From JBCFBK01 sp038562555 (GTDB lineage: Bacteria > Bacteroidota > Bacteroidia > Bacteroidales > Prolixibacteraceae): 64,000 bases of DNA. This document shows positions 9,293-18,380 of this stretch, piece after piece (position 1 is the first letter of the stretch; each line of letters opens with the position of its first letter). Position numbers and translations under genes: made by a program. The DNA is taken from NCBI GenBank assembly GCA_038562555.1, contig JBCFBK010000029.1, positions 5,795-69,794 on the forward strand, in the 5' to 3' direction. The notes under the pieces are model-generated. The model worked only from the letters and a program-made list of their open reading frames with translations, searched no databases and was not told the origin of the DNA.

Positions 9293-10057
9293 ATGCCAAG
9301 AGCCATTTGGAAGGGAGGAATTAGTTTCGGACTGGTTTATATTCCCGTGAAGTTGTATAGCGGAACTGAACGCCACGAGGTCGATCTGAATATGCTGAGG
9401 AAAGGAGACCAGTGTCCGATCAAATACGTGCGGGTCTGCCAACACGACGGAAAAGAAGTTCCATGGAACGATATTATTAAGGGTATGAAGGTAGAAGACT
9501 TTTATGTGACGTTGACTGACGCGGATTTTGAAAAAGCCCGCAAGGAAAAAAGCGACAGCATCGTCATTACTGAATTTGTCAAGACCGGTGAGATCAATCC
9601 CCGCTATTTTGAAAAACCTTACCTGCTTGAACCAGAGAAAGGAGCGGGAAAAACTTATAATCTCCTGCGGCAGGCCATTTACAATTCAAAGATGGCCGGC
9701 TTATCGAAATTTGTTTTGCGTAACCGCGAGCACCTGGCTTTACTGATGGCCGACGAAAATGTCCTGTACCTAAACCAGATGCGTTTTCATGACGAACTGC
9801 GTAAACCTGACGATCTGAAAATTTCCGACACAAAGCCTTCGAAGGCGGAAGTCAATATGGCTTTGCAACTGATCAAAGGCATGAGCCACACCTTTGATCC
9901 GGAGAAATACAGGGACACCTACGAGGAGACATTGAAAAAGACGATCGCCCTTAAAACAAAAAAAGGGAAGGTTGCCGTACCGAAAAAGAAAAAGGAAGAA
10001 CCTGTTGTCAAAGACTTGATGGAACAGTTGAAAAAAAGTCTGCAACTGGTTAATTAA
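9293..10057 (+). CDS. ku: Ku protein (bacterial non-homologous end joining)
   Basis: A 254-residue bacterial Ku. Translation is placed at MPRAIWKGGISFGLVYIPVK because bacterial Ku proteins begin exactly with this motif (R-A-x-W-K-G-x-I-S-F-G-L-V). The frame is open 20 codons further upstream, but that part is unlike the family. Ku forms a homodimeric ring on DNA double-strand ends and recruits LigD. The C-terminus is Lys-rich (KTKKGKVAVPKKKKEE), as is usual for the bacterial tail that binds DNA and LigD. It lies 11 bp before ligD, forming a two-gene NHEJ operon. Confidence 0.96.
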   Translation: MPRAIWKGGISFGLVYIPVKLYSGTERHEVDLNMLRKGDQCPIKYVRVCQHDGKEVPWNDIIKGMKVEDFYVTLTDADFEKARKEKSDSIVITEFVKTGEINPRYFEKPYLLEPEKGAGKTYNLLRQAIYNSKMAGLSKFVLRNREHLALLMADENVLYLNQMRFHDELRKPDDLKISDTKPSKAEVNMALQLIKGMSHTFDPEKYRDTYEETLKKTIALKTKKGKVAVPKKKKEEPVVKDLMEQLKKSLQLVN

Positions 10058-10068
10058 GAGCGATGTGA

Positions 10069-12642
10069 ATGGCAGGACTGAATGAATATCATGAAAAACG
10101 CAGGTTTGGAGAAACGCCCGAACCCGAAGAGACCAGGGGTGAGCCGGAAGAAAAGAACCGGTTTGTCGTTCAAAAACATATGGCCAGGCGTGAACATTAC
10201 GACTTTCGGCTTCAGGTCGGCGATGTGCTGGTGAGTTGGGCGATCCCCAAAAAGCCCGATTACGATCCATCGGTCAGGCGACTGGCCATTAAGGTAGAAG
10301 ATCATCCCCTCAGCTATATCCATTTTGAAGGAAACATCCCCCCGAAGAATTATGGTGCCGGAACCGTAATGGTGTGGGACATCGGCTATTATTACCTTGA
10401 CGAAGAAAAGAATTTCCCGACCCTGGACGAGATGAAAAAAAGGATCCAAAAGGGTTCACTTCGACTGTACCTGCAGGGGACCAAACTGATAGGATACTTC
10501 AACCTGGTCCGCTCACAAAAAAGGGAACAGGATGAATGGCTTTTCATGAAGGCCAAAACACCCGACGGTACCCTTGACTATGAAGACCGGAGCGCGCTTT
10601 CGGGACGCAGCATGGATGAAATCACTTCCTCGCCCGTCGTCTGGGAGTCAAACCGCCAGACCACTGCCGTGAACGCTGAACCCGCGCCTGCCAGTGAAAG
10701 CCAGCCAATTGAACAGAAATATCCTGGCTTTGTGAAGCCCATGCTGGCCACCCTGACCGACCGGGCCTTTTCAAAAAGCAACTGGATCTATGAGCTGAAA
10801 CTCGACGGATACCGGATTCAGGCCGGTAAGGAACAGGAGACGGGAAAAGCCACGTTATACTCCAGGCGTGGAAACGACTATAGCTCAAAATATCATCTTA
10901 TCGCGGACGAATTATCGGGGCTGAACGCCCGTTTTCTGATAGACGGGGAGGTCTGCTATTTGAACAACAACCAGCGGTCTGACTTTCAAAAGCTTCAGCA
11001 TAACGACGATAAACAGGACAATCTCCACTATTACGTGTTCGATCTGTTGTGGCTGAACGGTCACGACCTGAAAGACCTCCATTTAACGGAGCGGAAAAAG
11101 CTTTTAAAGGTGTTGCTTACTAATCCGCCTGCGCATGTTCATTACCTGGAACATGGAGAGAAAGACGGGGAAGCATATTTCCGCGAAGCCGAGAAAAAGG
11201 GTCTTGAAGGTATCATCGCAAAAAAGGCCAACAGCCGTTACTATCCGGGCGAACGGACAAGAGAATGGCTGAAGGTAAAAACCGGTCAGAGGCAGGAAAT
11301 GGTTATTTGCGGCTATGTCATCTCCGACAAGGCCGGAAGGGCGTTTAAATCATTATTGTGCGCGGTCAATGAAAAAGAAGGGTTGGTGTACACCGGACGG
11401 GTAGGAACAGGTTTTAATGAAAAAACCATGAAGGAGATCCGGGATAAGCTGAAACCGCTCGAAATAAAAAAGCCCGCTGTCAAAAATCTTCCGACCGAAA
11501 AGAATATTCACTGGGTAAAGCCCGAATTAATCTGTGAGGTCAAATTTACTGAACTGACGCAGGACCGCATTATGCGGCACCCCCGTTTCGTTGGGCTTCG
11601 AACCGACAAAGAGCCGGAAGAGATTCAGATCGAAAAACCCGTACCAGTCGAAAAAGCAGCTGAAACGTCAGACACCGGCGCTAAGGGAAAAGCTCCTAAA
11701 GCGGATAGCAAATCAACCGTTTCAAAAAAAATGGCAATGTCTGAAAAGAAAACAACAATGCAGAAATCGAAGGTAAAGCTGACCCATTTGTCAAAGCTCT
11801 ACTGGAAGGAAGAGAAAATAACCAAGCAGGAGGTCATCGATTATTACAGGGATCTGTCCGACATTATCCTGCCCTATCTCAAAGACCGGCCGCAATCGCT
11901 GTACCGGACACCCGGCGGTGCAGGCGGTAAGGGGTTTTTCCAGAAAAATGTGAAAGACCTTGCACCGGAGTGGGCCGAGACCATTGAACTGGAAAGCAGC
12001 AGTAAGGAAGAATCCATCGAATACCTGTTGTGCCAGAACACCGACACGCTGCTCTACATGGCCAACCTGGGTTGCATTGAGATCAACCCCTGGAGTTCTT
12101 CCCTGCCCCATCTTGACAATCCCGATTATATGATCTTTGATCTCGATCCGGTCGAAGTGGAATTCAGGAAGGTGGCAGAACTGGCACTTAAATTCAGGGA
12201 ATTGTTTGATCAGCTCGGTCTGCCCGCCTTTTGCAAGACGTCCGGTTCACGCGGGATTCATATCTACGTGCCCGTTCTGCAGCGGTACAGTTATACACAG
12301 GTTCAGTCGTTTGTAAAGGTAATCGAATTACACATTCATCATCAGAATCCTGATCTGACCAGTTTCGAACGTTCGCCCTCCGAGAGGAAGGGCAAAGTAT
12401 ACTTCGATTACCTCCAGAATGCCAAAGGAAAAACAATGGCGGCGGTTTACAGCCTCCGGCCCAGGCCCGGAGCACTCGTTTCAGCGCCCGTTCGCTGGGA
12501 AGAACTCACCCCAAAACTAAAGCCGCAAATGTTCACCCTGCGAAATATGCGTAAACGCCTTGAAAAGGAAGGTGATCTGTGGCAGGGAATTTTCGATCAG
12601 CGCGTCGACATTGAAAAAGTGCTGAACAAAATTGGGGGGTAA
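10069..12642 (+). CDS. ligD: multifunctional ATP-dependent DNA ligase D
   Basis: An 857-residue LigD with domain order phosphoesterase, ligase, polymerase. The N-terminal 3'-phosphoesterase (about 1-190) shows FVVQKHMARREHYDFRLQ with His43 and the EDHP motif (77-80). The ligase domain (about 220-530) carries the adenylation motif KLDGYR with nucleophile Lys244 and the motif EGIIAKK. A Lys/Thr-rich linker (about 540-575) is followed by an AEP-type primase/polymerase domain (about 575-857). That domain has GGAGGKGFFQKN, the catalytic FDLDP near 690 and KTSGSRGIHIYVPV. It repairs double-strand breaks together with Ku. The order PE-LIG-POL differs from POL-PE-LIG of mycobacteria but is common in other phyla. 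The mobile element is integrated about 0.4 kb downstream. Confidence 0.96.
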   Translation: MAGLNEYHEKRRFGETPEPEETRGEPEEKNRFVVQKHMARREHYDFRLQVGDVLVSWAIPKKPDYDPSVRRLAIKVEDHPLSYIHFEGNIPPKNYGAGTVMVWDIGYYYLDEEKNFPTLDEMKKRIQKGSLRLYLQGTKLIGYFNLVRSQKREQDEWLFMKAKTPDGTLDYEDRSALSGRSMDEITSSPVVWESNRQTTAVNAEPAPASESQPIEQKYPGFVKPMLATLTDRAFSKSNWIYELKLDGYRIQAGKEQETGKATLYSRRGNDYSSKYHLIADELSGLNARFLIDGEVCYLNNNQRSDFQKLQHNDDKQDNLHYYVFDLLWLNGHDLKDLHLTERKKLLKVLLTNPPAHVHYLEHGEKDGEAYFREAEKKGLEGIIAKKANSRYYPGERTREWLKVKTGQRQEMVICGYVISDKAGRAFKSLLCAVNEKEGLVYTGRVGTGFNEKTMKEIRDKLKPLEIKKPAVKNLPTEKNIHWVKPELICEVKFTELTQDRIMRHPRFVGLRTDKEPEEIQIEKPVPVEKAAETSDTGAKGKAPKADSKSTVSKKMAMSEKKTTMQKSKVKLTHLSKLYWKEEKITKQEVIDYYRDLSDIILPYLKDRPQSLYRTPGGAGGKGFFQKNVKDLAPEWAETIELESSSKEESIEYLLCQNTDTLLYMANLGCIEINPWSSSLPHLDNPDYMIFDLDPVEVEFRKVAELALKFRELFDQLGLPAFCKTSGSRGIHIYVPVLQRYSYTQVQSFVKVIELHIHHQNPDLTSFERSPSERKGKVYFDYLQNAKGKTMAAVYSLRPRPGALVSAPVRWEELTPKLKPQMFTLRNMRKRLEKEGDLWQGIFDQRVDIEKVLNKIGG

Positions 12643-13032
12643 AGAGGGTATTTTGCACACATCCTGTAAATGACCGTATTACTGCGTTCCACTTGCCTAA
12701 AACTAATCCAAAATATCTTTTTTTCTTTGCATTTCAAAGTACTTTTAATTAACTTTTTATCTCACAGCACTTTTAGATCAGCCGGTCGATTCTTTCGTGG
12801 GGTCGGATTCACAAGCAACCTGGAAATCTGTCGTATCCACAATTTTATCTCCCGTTAAGATTATTTTGGCAGGCCCCCTGATGCCCTTCATTAAATTTTT
12901 GCACAAGATCCGGAAACGCCACCACCGTTTTTTCTTCTTGGCTTTGCCTTTTACTGGTCACTCCTTGCACTGGGTCTCCACTAATTTCTGGTTAAAAGAA
13001 AAAGCGTTTAGCTGAATGTGTTCCCCCAAAAT
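12643..13032. other. intergenic region between ligD and the element boundary
   Basis: About 390 bp without a supportable gene. Short open frames exist on both strands, including a basic one on the minus strand, but none resembles a family I know. A T-rich stretch with TTTGCATTTCAAAGTA sits near 12735. In the ancestral chromosome this DNA would have lain between ligD and the terminator of tRNA-Leu. Confidence 0.4.
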
Positions 13033-13061
13033 ACAAAAGCCGCGATATTCGCGGCTTTTGT
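13033..13061 (-). terminator. hairpin terminator, probably the original tRNA-Leu terminator
   Basis: A perfect 13-bp stem ACAAAAGCCGCGA/TCGCGGCTTTTGT with a 3-nt TAT loop. Read on the minus strand it comes directly after the copy of the tRNA-Leu 3' end (13060-13073) and is followed by T-rich sequence, exactly where a tRNA terminator would stand. The intact tRNA-Leu 34 kb away now has a different hairpin downstream. The most economical reading is that this is the tRNA's ancestral terminator, cut off by integration. Confidence 0.8.
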
Positions 13062-13073
13062 GCCCAGAACAAG
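13060..13073. repeat. left attachment repeat (copy of tRNA-Leu 3' end)
   Basis: GTGCCCAGAACAAG is identical to 47007-47020, where it forms the last 13 nt of tRNA-Leu(GAG), including the discriminator, plus one base. The flanking bases differ between the two copies, so the exact identity is 14 bp. This is the expected product of site-specific integration at a tRNA 3' end. Confidence 0.85.
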
Positions 13074-13379
13074 GGCATATTTCAATATCTAGTTTGCTTA
13101 AATTCAGCAAGTTATGAGGTTGTAGTTTTCGTGGCCTCGATAAATACTCTGCATCGAAATTGAAGAACGTTTTCTAGTTCTCAAAGATACAAAATATTCT
13201 TTTTAGGTCGAATTTGAATTGTTTTTTTAAGCATGTTTTACAAGTAGCTTCAATAAAAATAGATAGTTTTAAGTATCATGCTTTACAGCAAATCTCAGCA
13301 AAATCAGCTACCATCTATCAGATTAAAACGGCAAAAGAATGTCACGATACAAATTGGCCTTCTTTTAAAAAGAGATTTT

Positions 13380-14637
13380 AAAGATATTCTGTAGCCTACA
13401 ATCATGATCGTGATAACCTGCTAACCGCAGTTAACCGGTTTCAGGAGTTGGATTCGCTTACCGGGATATTTTTTTCCGACCTTTCCGTTTTTGAATACGG
13501 CATTCGATAGCTGGAGATCCTTTATATCGGACGCAAATTTGAGTCAGAAAATCTGCACCAGCGAATCAAACACGTAATCGAGTTTATCTCCGAAATGGAG
13601 GGCATATTTGTTCCGAAAAATGGAAATGAATACTACCTGGTCTTCGAACTGGAGAAAGCTAAAGACTTTGCCGAGGACGGAGATGAAATGGGCTCAACGA
13701 TAAACTCATTGAAAGTTTTTCCCAGACAGAAGCAAAACTCCACAAGATGATTTTCTCCCGCCTTTCTGAGTTAAAGTCGCTGATAAAGTCCGGCTTACCC
13801 AAACAAACACTCGCTGATCATGCAATATTCACAACAGGAGATGATCAGGTGACAGAGATAGTCACACAAATAGTGAAAATACACCCGGTTGAAGAAATCT
13901 ATTTGTTCCATCAAATCCAAAACAGTCAGCATACCACCTGTTTTCTTCTTCTTTTTCTTCTTCTTCTTCTTCTTCTTCTGGAGAAGGTCTTTGAACAGAA
14001 ATCCTGAACCGGATTCAACAGTCTGTGAATTCAAGATTTGAAGGAAAATATCCAGTTGTTCTAATAGGACACAGCCGAACTTGGATACAGACCAACTTGT
14101 TTTACCAGCAGTCATTCTTCAGTAAAATAATGAAAGCGGAGAACCTCAGGTTTCAATCCCATCCCAACCATCCTTCCATTCATTGGGAAGACAATAATAA
14201 CCCTGAATACCCAGACCTTGAATATTTAAACCGTTCGGCAATAAATCTATCAGCCCAGTATTTTATATTACGGAATCATTCGGAGAAAGACAATACAAAA
14301 GGTATCCTCGATTTGTTTGGCAAATCTATCTTAAGAATATTCCGGACACTGGTTTACTCAAAGCTAAGCTACCTGCCTAATTATTTTCCTGCCATTAACC
14401 TTTGGAAACTTTGCGTATATGCAGACCCCAAACTTCAAAAGTTAGAATGCCTGTTTGAAAAACTATTAGGGGAGGATTTTTTCAAAGAAGTAGCATGCCA
14501 CTCCCGGTTTCATCACGATGTCTCCCGGTTAACAGAAAAAAAAGTTGGTGATAGTAGATGAAATCTTAAACACAGTGTTGAAGGAGTTAAACACGGCATT
14601 CAGCCGTGTAAAGAAATCGAATGACGAAGTTGAGTAA
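13380..14637 (+). pseudogene. decayed gene, possibly nucleotidyltransferase-HEPN type
   Basis: Coding-like sequence continues across several frames on the plus strand, broken by stops and shifts. An early part reads NRFQELDSLTGIFFSDLSVFEYGIR before a stop. A middle part contains IVKIHPVEEIYLF. A 178-codon frame from 14025 then reads VVLIGHSRTWIQTNLFYQQS and YFPAINLWKLCVYADPKL, and the last part ends ...FSRVKKSNDEVE at 14637. The middle segment loosely resembles an NTase strand-helix and the last segments resemble HEPN-type proteins common in Bacteroidota, but I recognise this only by pattern. A CTT microsatellite sits at one frame break, so slippage may have caused it. The whole looks inactive, though the 178-codon piece could still be made. 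Confidence 0.4.
13941..13979. repeat. CTT microsatellite
   Basis: A pyrimidine-only tract made mostly of CTT units, with seven uninterrupted CTT copies at 13957-13977. It lies at a frame break of the decayed NTase/HEPN-like gene. Such tracts are prone to slipped-strand changes in copy number. Confidence 0.8.
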
Positions 14638-14895
14638 AATAAAACCCTAGGGCACCTTCAAATAAAATATAAGTTCGATTATATAGGTTTACCTGAAACA
14701 TTAGGCTGCTTTATCCCTGCGACACAATGCCTCCGGTTTCCTCCGGCTTTAAGTCTCGGGAAAATAGCAAGCGAGTCGGCTCCATTTCATTGCGCCAACA
14801 CCCTTGCCTATTTTATTGGTTACCCAATTCGGCAAATCGAAAAAGAAAAGTCAATTTAGCTGCACGGCTACCAAAAAAGACAAGGCCAGGGCGAG

Positions 14896-14956
14896 TGTTC
14901 TGCCGAAATTCCATCCAGTTAGTTTTGAATTGTTTTAGTTTGATTTGGGCAGAACA
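14896..14956. other. candidate origin of transfer (oriT) region
   Basis: Two 9-bp inverted arms, TGTTCTGCC at 14896-14904 and GGCAGAACA at 14948-14956, lie about 420 bp before the mobC start. They are in a 730-bp stretch (14640-15373) that otherwise holds no gene and has a polypyrimidine run near 14990-15030. Inverted repeats next to relaxosome genes are typical of oriT. The nick site cannot be identified from sequence alone, so this is a position-based inference. Confidence 0.35.
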
Positions 14957-15373
14957 GCCTTGCTTTTTCCGCCGTTCCGCATATCAATTACCTTTCTTTT
15001 TCTTTTTTTGACTGTTTTTTCTTTCTCTTTTGGAAATAGGATAATCATTGCAATTGACTCATTTTGAGCTGATTTTGATATTGCTGTTTAGTTCATTTAG
15101 GTATAGCTTTATACTGGAACTGACTATTCAAAGAGGGGAATGCAAGATACTATTATAAAAAGCAATTTTTTGAGAAGATTTTTGATAAAGAGTTGAAGCA
15201 AATAATATGGGATCGTCTGCAAAAGAGCAATGCAAGATGTGTTTTTGTTCCACAAAAACCTTACAAAGCTGTCCTACGGAGCATTCCCCTCATTCCCTAG
15301 ACGGTTGATGAAAATGATCCCCCTCTTTAATAAAGTTCAAAGTTAAAACCCAGTTAATCCAGAAAGAACCCAA

Positions 15374-15751
15374 ATGAGGCCTCCAACTCCGAAAGATAAA
15401 AAGCTTGGTGAAGGAATCCGGGTTCGTTTAACCAACTGGGAAAAGGAACTGTTGAATGAGCGATGCCGAAAGGAAGGCTATTCGACCTTGAGTGATTTTG
15501 GCCGGGCTAAACTTTTAAGAAAACGGGAAATCCGGAGAATTGAAGCCAGTCCGGAATTTTCGGAATTAATGGGCCAAATGGATTTTGAACTCAACAAAAT
15601 CGGTGTTAACCTGAACCAGATTGCTAAAAAGCTGAATACCTATTTGGGATACCAACTCGATTCACAAGACAAGCGAACCCTGAATAACTCTTATGAAACG
15701 CTCAAAAAGTGCTTTGTGCTTTTGCAAAAATATATGGATCATATTCCGTAG
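15374..15751 (+). CDS. MobC-like relaxosome accessory protein
   Basis: The 125-residue basic protein has an N-terminal ribbon-helix-helix-like DNA-binding part (about 12-55, RVRLTNWEKELLNERCRKEG). The C-terminal helix carries the pattern LNKIGVNLNQIAKKLN (about 73-88), diagnostic of the bacterial mobilisation protein family MobC. It would bind oriT, open the strands and help the relaxase. It ends 24 bp before the relaxase gene, so both form a mobilisation operon. ATG is preceded by GAAAGAACCCAA and no better start is present. Function is secure by family and neighbour. Confidence 0.88.
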   Translation: MRPPTPKDKKLGEGIRVRLTNWEKELLNERCRKEGYSTLSDFGRAKLLRKREIRRIEASPEFSELMGQMDFELNKIGVNLNQIAKKLNTYLGYQLDSQDKRTLNNSYETLKKCFVLLQKYMDHIP

Positions 15752-15775
15752 TGAATAACCAGCAAAAATTTTAAA

Positions 15776-16708
15776 ATGGTTATTGTAATCCATCAGGCAT
15801 CAAGCACTGCGAATGCTTTTTTCTACAATGAGCGAAAGGCAAAGGAAGGTAAAGCCACTTTTTATCACAGCCGAAATACAACTTCGGCAAATCCATTTAT
15901 ATACTCCACCCAGCACCGTCACCAGATTTTTAAGCGCATTGAGGATGCAAATGCCAGGGTAAAAAACAAAGGACTGCATATCTCTTTTAATCCAACCATG
16001 AATGACATGATTCGATTGGGAGAAAAGGGAATACGAACTGAACTTGACAATTTGATGAAACAACTCGGATATGGAAATCAGCCCTACTTTGTTTACCGAC
16101 ATGCAGATATTGACCGGGTTCATTTTCATATTGTTTCTATCCGGATTGACAAGCAAAGTGGCAAGAAGATCAAGGACAATTTTGAGAAGGAGAAAGTACA
16201 GAAGTTCATCAAGGAGCTGGAACAAGCCTATCAGTTAAAGAATGATGATCCAAAGGAAAAGATTGATTTGAAATTCACGGCATATAGCAAGAACCTAAAG
16301 CAAAATCTTGAAAACCTATTCACGGAGCTTAACCGGATGGATTTTATCACCAGCAAACAGATGTATAATGATGCGCTGAAACTATTCCATATTGAAATTC
16401 GGCAGGTTCAGAAAGGACATCTCGTATTTGTTACTGATGGAAACGAAAATCCGATCAGGCATCCGGTTAAAATGTCAGACTTTGAAGAAAAGCCAAAGTT
16501 CTATTTGTCTGAACAACGCATTTTAGGTCAACAGTCTAGGAAGTACCCGGATTCAGAACTAATAGGGCAAAGTATTGGAGTTTTGAAATCGCTGGTTTTG
16601 AAAGAATTGATCTTGCAGGTAAAAACTCAATTTGATGATGGATCAGGCTTCATAAACAAAAGATATAAACTGAAATCTCAGAAAAACAAATCGAAGAGAA
16701 AGCTATAG
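15776..16708 (+). CDS. relaxase / mobilisation nuclease (MOBP-like)
   Basis: A 310-residue relaxase. The nuclease domain occupies about residues 1-160: an N-terminal segment with candidate nicking tyrosines (FFYNERKAKEGKA, Tyr near 17) and the metal-binding HUH-type motif HADIDRVHFHIVS (about 109-121), with the His triad preceded by QPYFVYRHAD. The C-terminal half is charged and without a clear domain. It should nick oriT and pilot the strand to a conjugative pore supplied by another element, since none is encoded here. It is at the short end of the family but ends in a normal Lys-rich tail. Confidence 0.88.
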   Translation: MVIVIHQASSTANAFFYNERKAKEGKATFYHSRNTTSANPFIYSTQHRHQIFKRIEDANARVKNKGLHISFNPTMNDMIRLGEKGIRTELDNLMKQLGYGNQPYFVYRHADIDRVHFHIVSIRIDKQSGKKIKDNFEKEKVQKFIKELEQAYQLKNDDPKEKIDLKFTAYSKNLKQNLENLFTELNRMDFITSKQMYNDALKLFHIEIRQVQKGHLVFVTDGNENPIRHPVKMSDFEEKPKFYLSEQRILGQQSRKYPDSELIGQSIGVLKSLVLKELILQVKTQFDDGSGFINKRYKLKSQKNKSKRKL

Positions 16709-16796
16709 GGGTGAAATTTGGAGAATGAAAAACTTTTTTCCAAAACTTAATCTTTCTACAAAGCAAAGCCTAATGTTTAAAAACGCAGTCAAAATT

Positions 16797-16823
16797 TTGG
16801 CAGCAATCGTATTTTGCTGCCAA
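16797..16823. terminator. hairpin downstream of the relaxase
   Basis: A perfect 10-bp stem TTGGCAGCAA/TTGCTGCCAA with a 7-nt loop lies about 90 bp past the relaxase stop. No T-tract follows on the plus strand, so termination is only a guess. Confidence 0.4.
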
Positions 16824-16960
16824 TTTGCAGAAATTAGACCTAGAGCAATAAGAGGCTCTGAGCAAGTATTCTTAGCTTGAAAAATGGTAAAATTTGCGAA
16901 CATAAACTATCTTTCATATCAAATAATCCGAGTAAGTAAACGCAAATATTCAATAATTAT

Positions 16961-17137
16961 TTAGCTACCTTTTGTCTTAATTAGTGACTTTTCACGAAGA
17001 GAATATAACATTTTCAGAGGGATTTCTGTGATTGCCATGTTAAATAACCAGACAGGAATATTTCCGCCTGGATTAAGTGAACCTTCAAGAGTCACATGTA
17101 CATATCCCTTGTTTGCCGCTTGTACAGTCTGTGTTTG
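16961..17137 (-). pseudogene. remnant of a START-domain protein (C-terminus)
   Basis: On the minus strand about 58 codons read QTQTVQAANKGYVHVTLEGS, then LNPGGNIPVWLFNMAITEIP and a closing LYSLREKSLIKTKGS before a stop. The NPGG-IP-WL-N block is typical of the end of START/polyketide-cyclase-like lipid-binding domains. An in-frame TGA lies just upstream, after LIIKEY, and no full-length gene can be traced beyond it. This is a decayed piece of a once larger gene inside the element. Confidence 0.6.
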
Positions 17138-17180
17138 TCAATATTCCTTAATGATCAATGTGTTGTGTGTGAATAATTCT

Positions 17181-17327
17181 TCAGATACCAGACCAAATAG
17201 TACTAACCGCTGCAATTACTATCATCCAATAGTGAACATAGTCAACGCTATAAATAGCAGCGGCCAGGATTAACACATGACTCAAGAGCATCAAAGAACA
17301 AACGAACCTACTGAGCAAGTAAGACAT
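17181..17327 (-). CDS. small hydrophobic ORF, uncertain
   Basis: A 48-codon frame MSYLLSRFVCSLMLLSHVLI... ending in WSGI. It is strongly hydrophobic with two potential membrane helices, and its shape is vaguely like the short DUF2892/YgaP-type inner membrane proteins. It lies just upstream, on the same strand, of the START remnant and could equally be part of the same decayed region. From 17328 to about 17820 I see no gene. Confidence 0.25.
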   Translation of the reverse strand: MSYLLSRFVCSLMLLSHVLILAAAIYSVDYVHYWMIVIAAVSTIWSGI

Positions 17328-17822
17328 ATAGACAAATTTTCTTAGAATGATCGAGGTGATAGCAGGGCAATCGACAAATAGATGAATTTCTTCAGTGATT
17401 GTGTTTGCATATATAGACTAATGATTAGTTTTATATCTCAAACATATATCAAGTTTTATTTATACCTGACATTTGCTCCAAATTAATCCACCACAAAGCA
17501 GAAAATACAATGGAAATACAATAAAAAGTGATGTAAAATTTTTAGATAATTTGAAATGGAAAGTTATAACTGCAGGACAAAAAAGCGATTTTATCAAGAA
17601 ACCAATTATTCCAGGAAAAATTTTTCTACCAGCATTTTAATATATTAAGTGTAAAATACGAAATAATGTCGTATTCCGCATTTCGTTCCTCCTTTCAGGA
17701 CAAACGTTCTAGCGTTTATAAATACGACATTAAATAGTACCTATTACTTAAAAAGTAAATATATAGGACAGAACATAGGCAACTTCATCTTTAAATTCAT
17801 TTTAATTATTCGTTAACATTCA

Positions 17823-17856
17823 TTTGGAAAAAGTTTCCGCTTAAATATTACTTTTG
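17823..17856 (+). promoter_or_regulatory. Bacteroidota-type promoter before the small membrane protein gene
   Basis: TACTTTTG (17849-17856) fits the -7 consensus TAnnTTTG exactly, and TTTG at 17823-17826 stands at a plausible -33 position. The ATG follows only 6 bp later, so the transcript would be nearly leaderless. Confidence 0.6.
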
Positions 17857-17862
17857 TCAATA

Positions 17863-18165
17863 ATGAAAGTGTCAAAACATATATTATTCAGACTGCTATT
17901 TTTGACAGCAGTGCTTTTTTGCTTAGGACTTGAAGTTTATAGCTATTACAATACCCCCGTTTGTAATACCGAACTTTCTTCTGAACAGAATTGCGAGGAT
18001 AATAATGTTCTTTCAGAAGTTGACTCGTTTGAAGATGACCATATTAATCAGGTTCACGAGCCTTTCTTTTTTGTTGAACAACTTGTCGTTATTCCTATTT
18101 TAAACGACTCGTTTTTATTAATTGATTTTTCCTATTCGAGCTGGCAGCCGCCAAAATTTTCCTAA
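17863..18165 (+). CDS. small exported or membrane-anchored protein, unknown
   Basis: About 100 residues from the ATG just after the promoter (MKVSKHILFRLLFLTAVLFC). The N-terminus is a signal anchor or signal peptide. An acidic region follows (DSFEDDHINQVHEP), then a short hydrophobic stretch and a C-terminal ...SWQPPKFS. I do not recognise a family. Small proteins of this build are often found beside metal-transport genes in Bacteroidota, and here it precedes the metal/membrane block, but its role is unknown. The following 215 bp to the next gene hold no clear structure. Confidence 0.55.
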   Translation: MKVSKHILFRLLFLTAVLFCLGLEVYSYYNTPVCNTELSSEQNCEDNNVLSEVDSFEDDHINQVHEPFFFVEQLVVIPILNDSFLLIDFSYSSWQPPKFS

Positions 18166-18380
18166 CTCGTATTTCGCTTAAATTCGATAAGCAATAGTGC
18201 TTTGGTCTATTTGTGAGACCAATAGTGCATATTATTGCTTCTTCGATACATTCAATCTTTTTCTACTTCTTGACCTTCAAGGCTTTATTTAAAGCTCTTG
18301 ATCTATTTTATGAAAATAGCGATGATTTGTTTCTGAATCATCCTAAAAAATGATGCTATAATTTATTATATAAACTCACC

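Noticed and set aside
12797..13015. Basic open frame between ligD and the element
   Set aside because: No family resemblance, no promoter box or start context, and poor codon pattern compared with neighbours.
13941..13979. CTT repeats as a CRISPR or regulatory array
   Set aside because: Units are 3 bp with no spacers; this is a plain microsatellite. No CRISPR array was found anywhere in the window.
14727..15011. Open frame of about 94 codons before mobC
   Set aside because: It runs through the candidate oriT and a polypyrimidine tract, ends in a Phe run and resembles no protein family.
17028..17273. Plus-strand open frame of 81 codons
   Set aside because: It is antisense to the START remnant and the small membrane frame, which give a better protein pattern on the minus strand.
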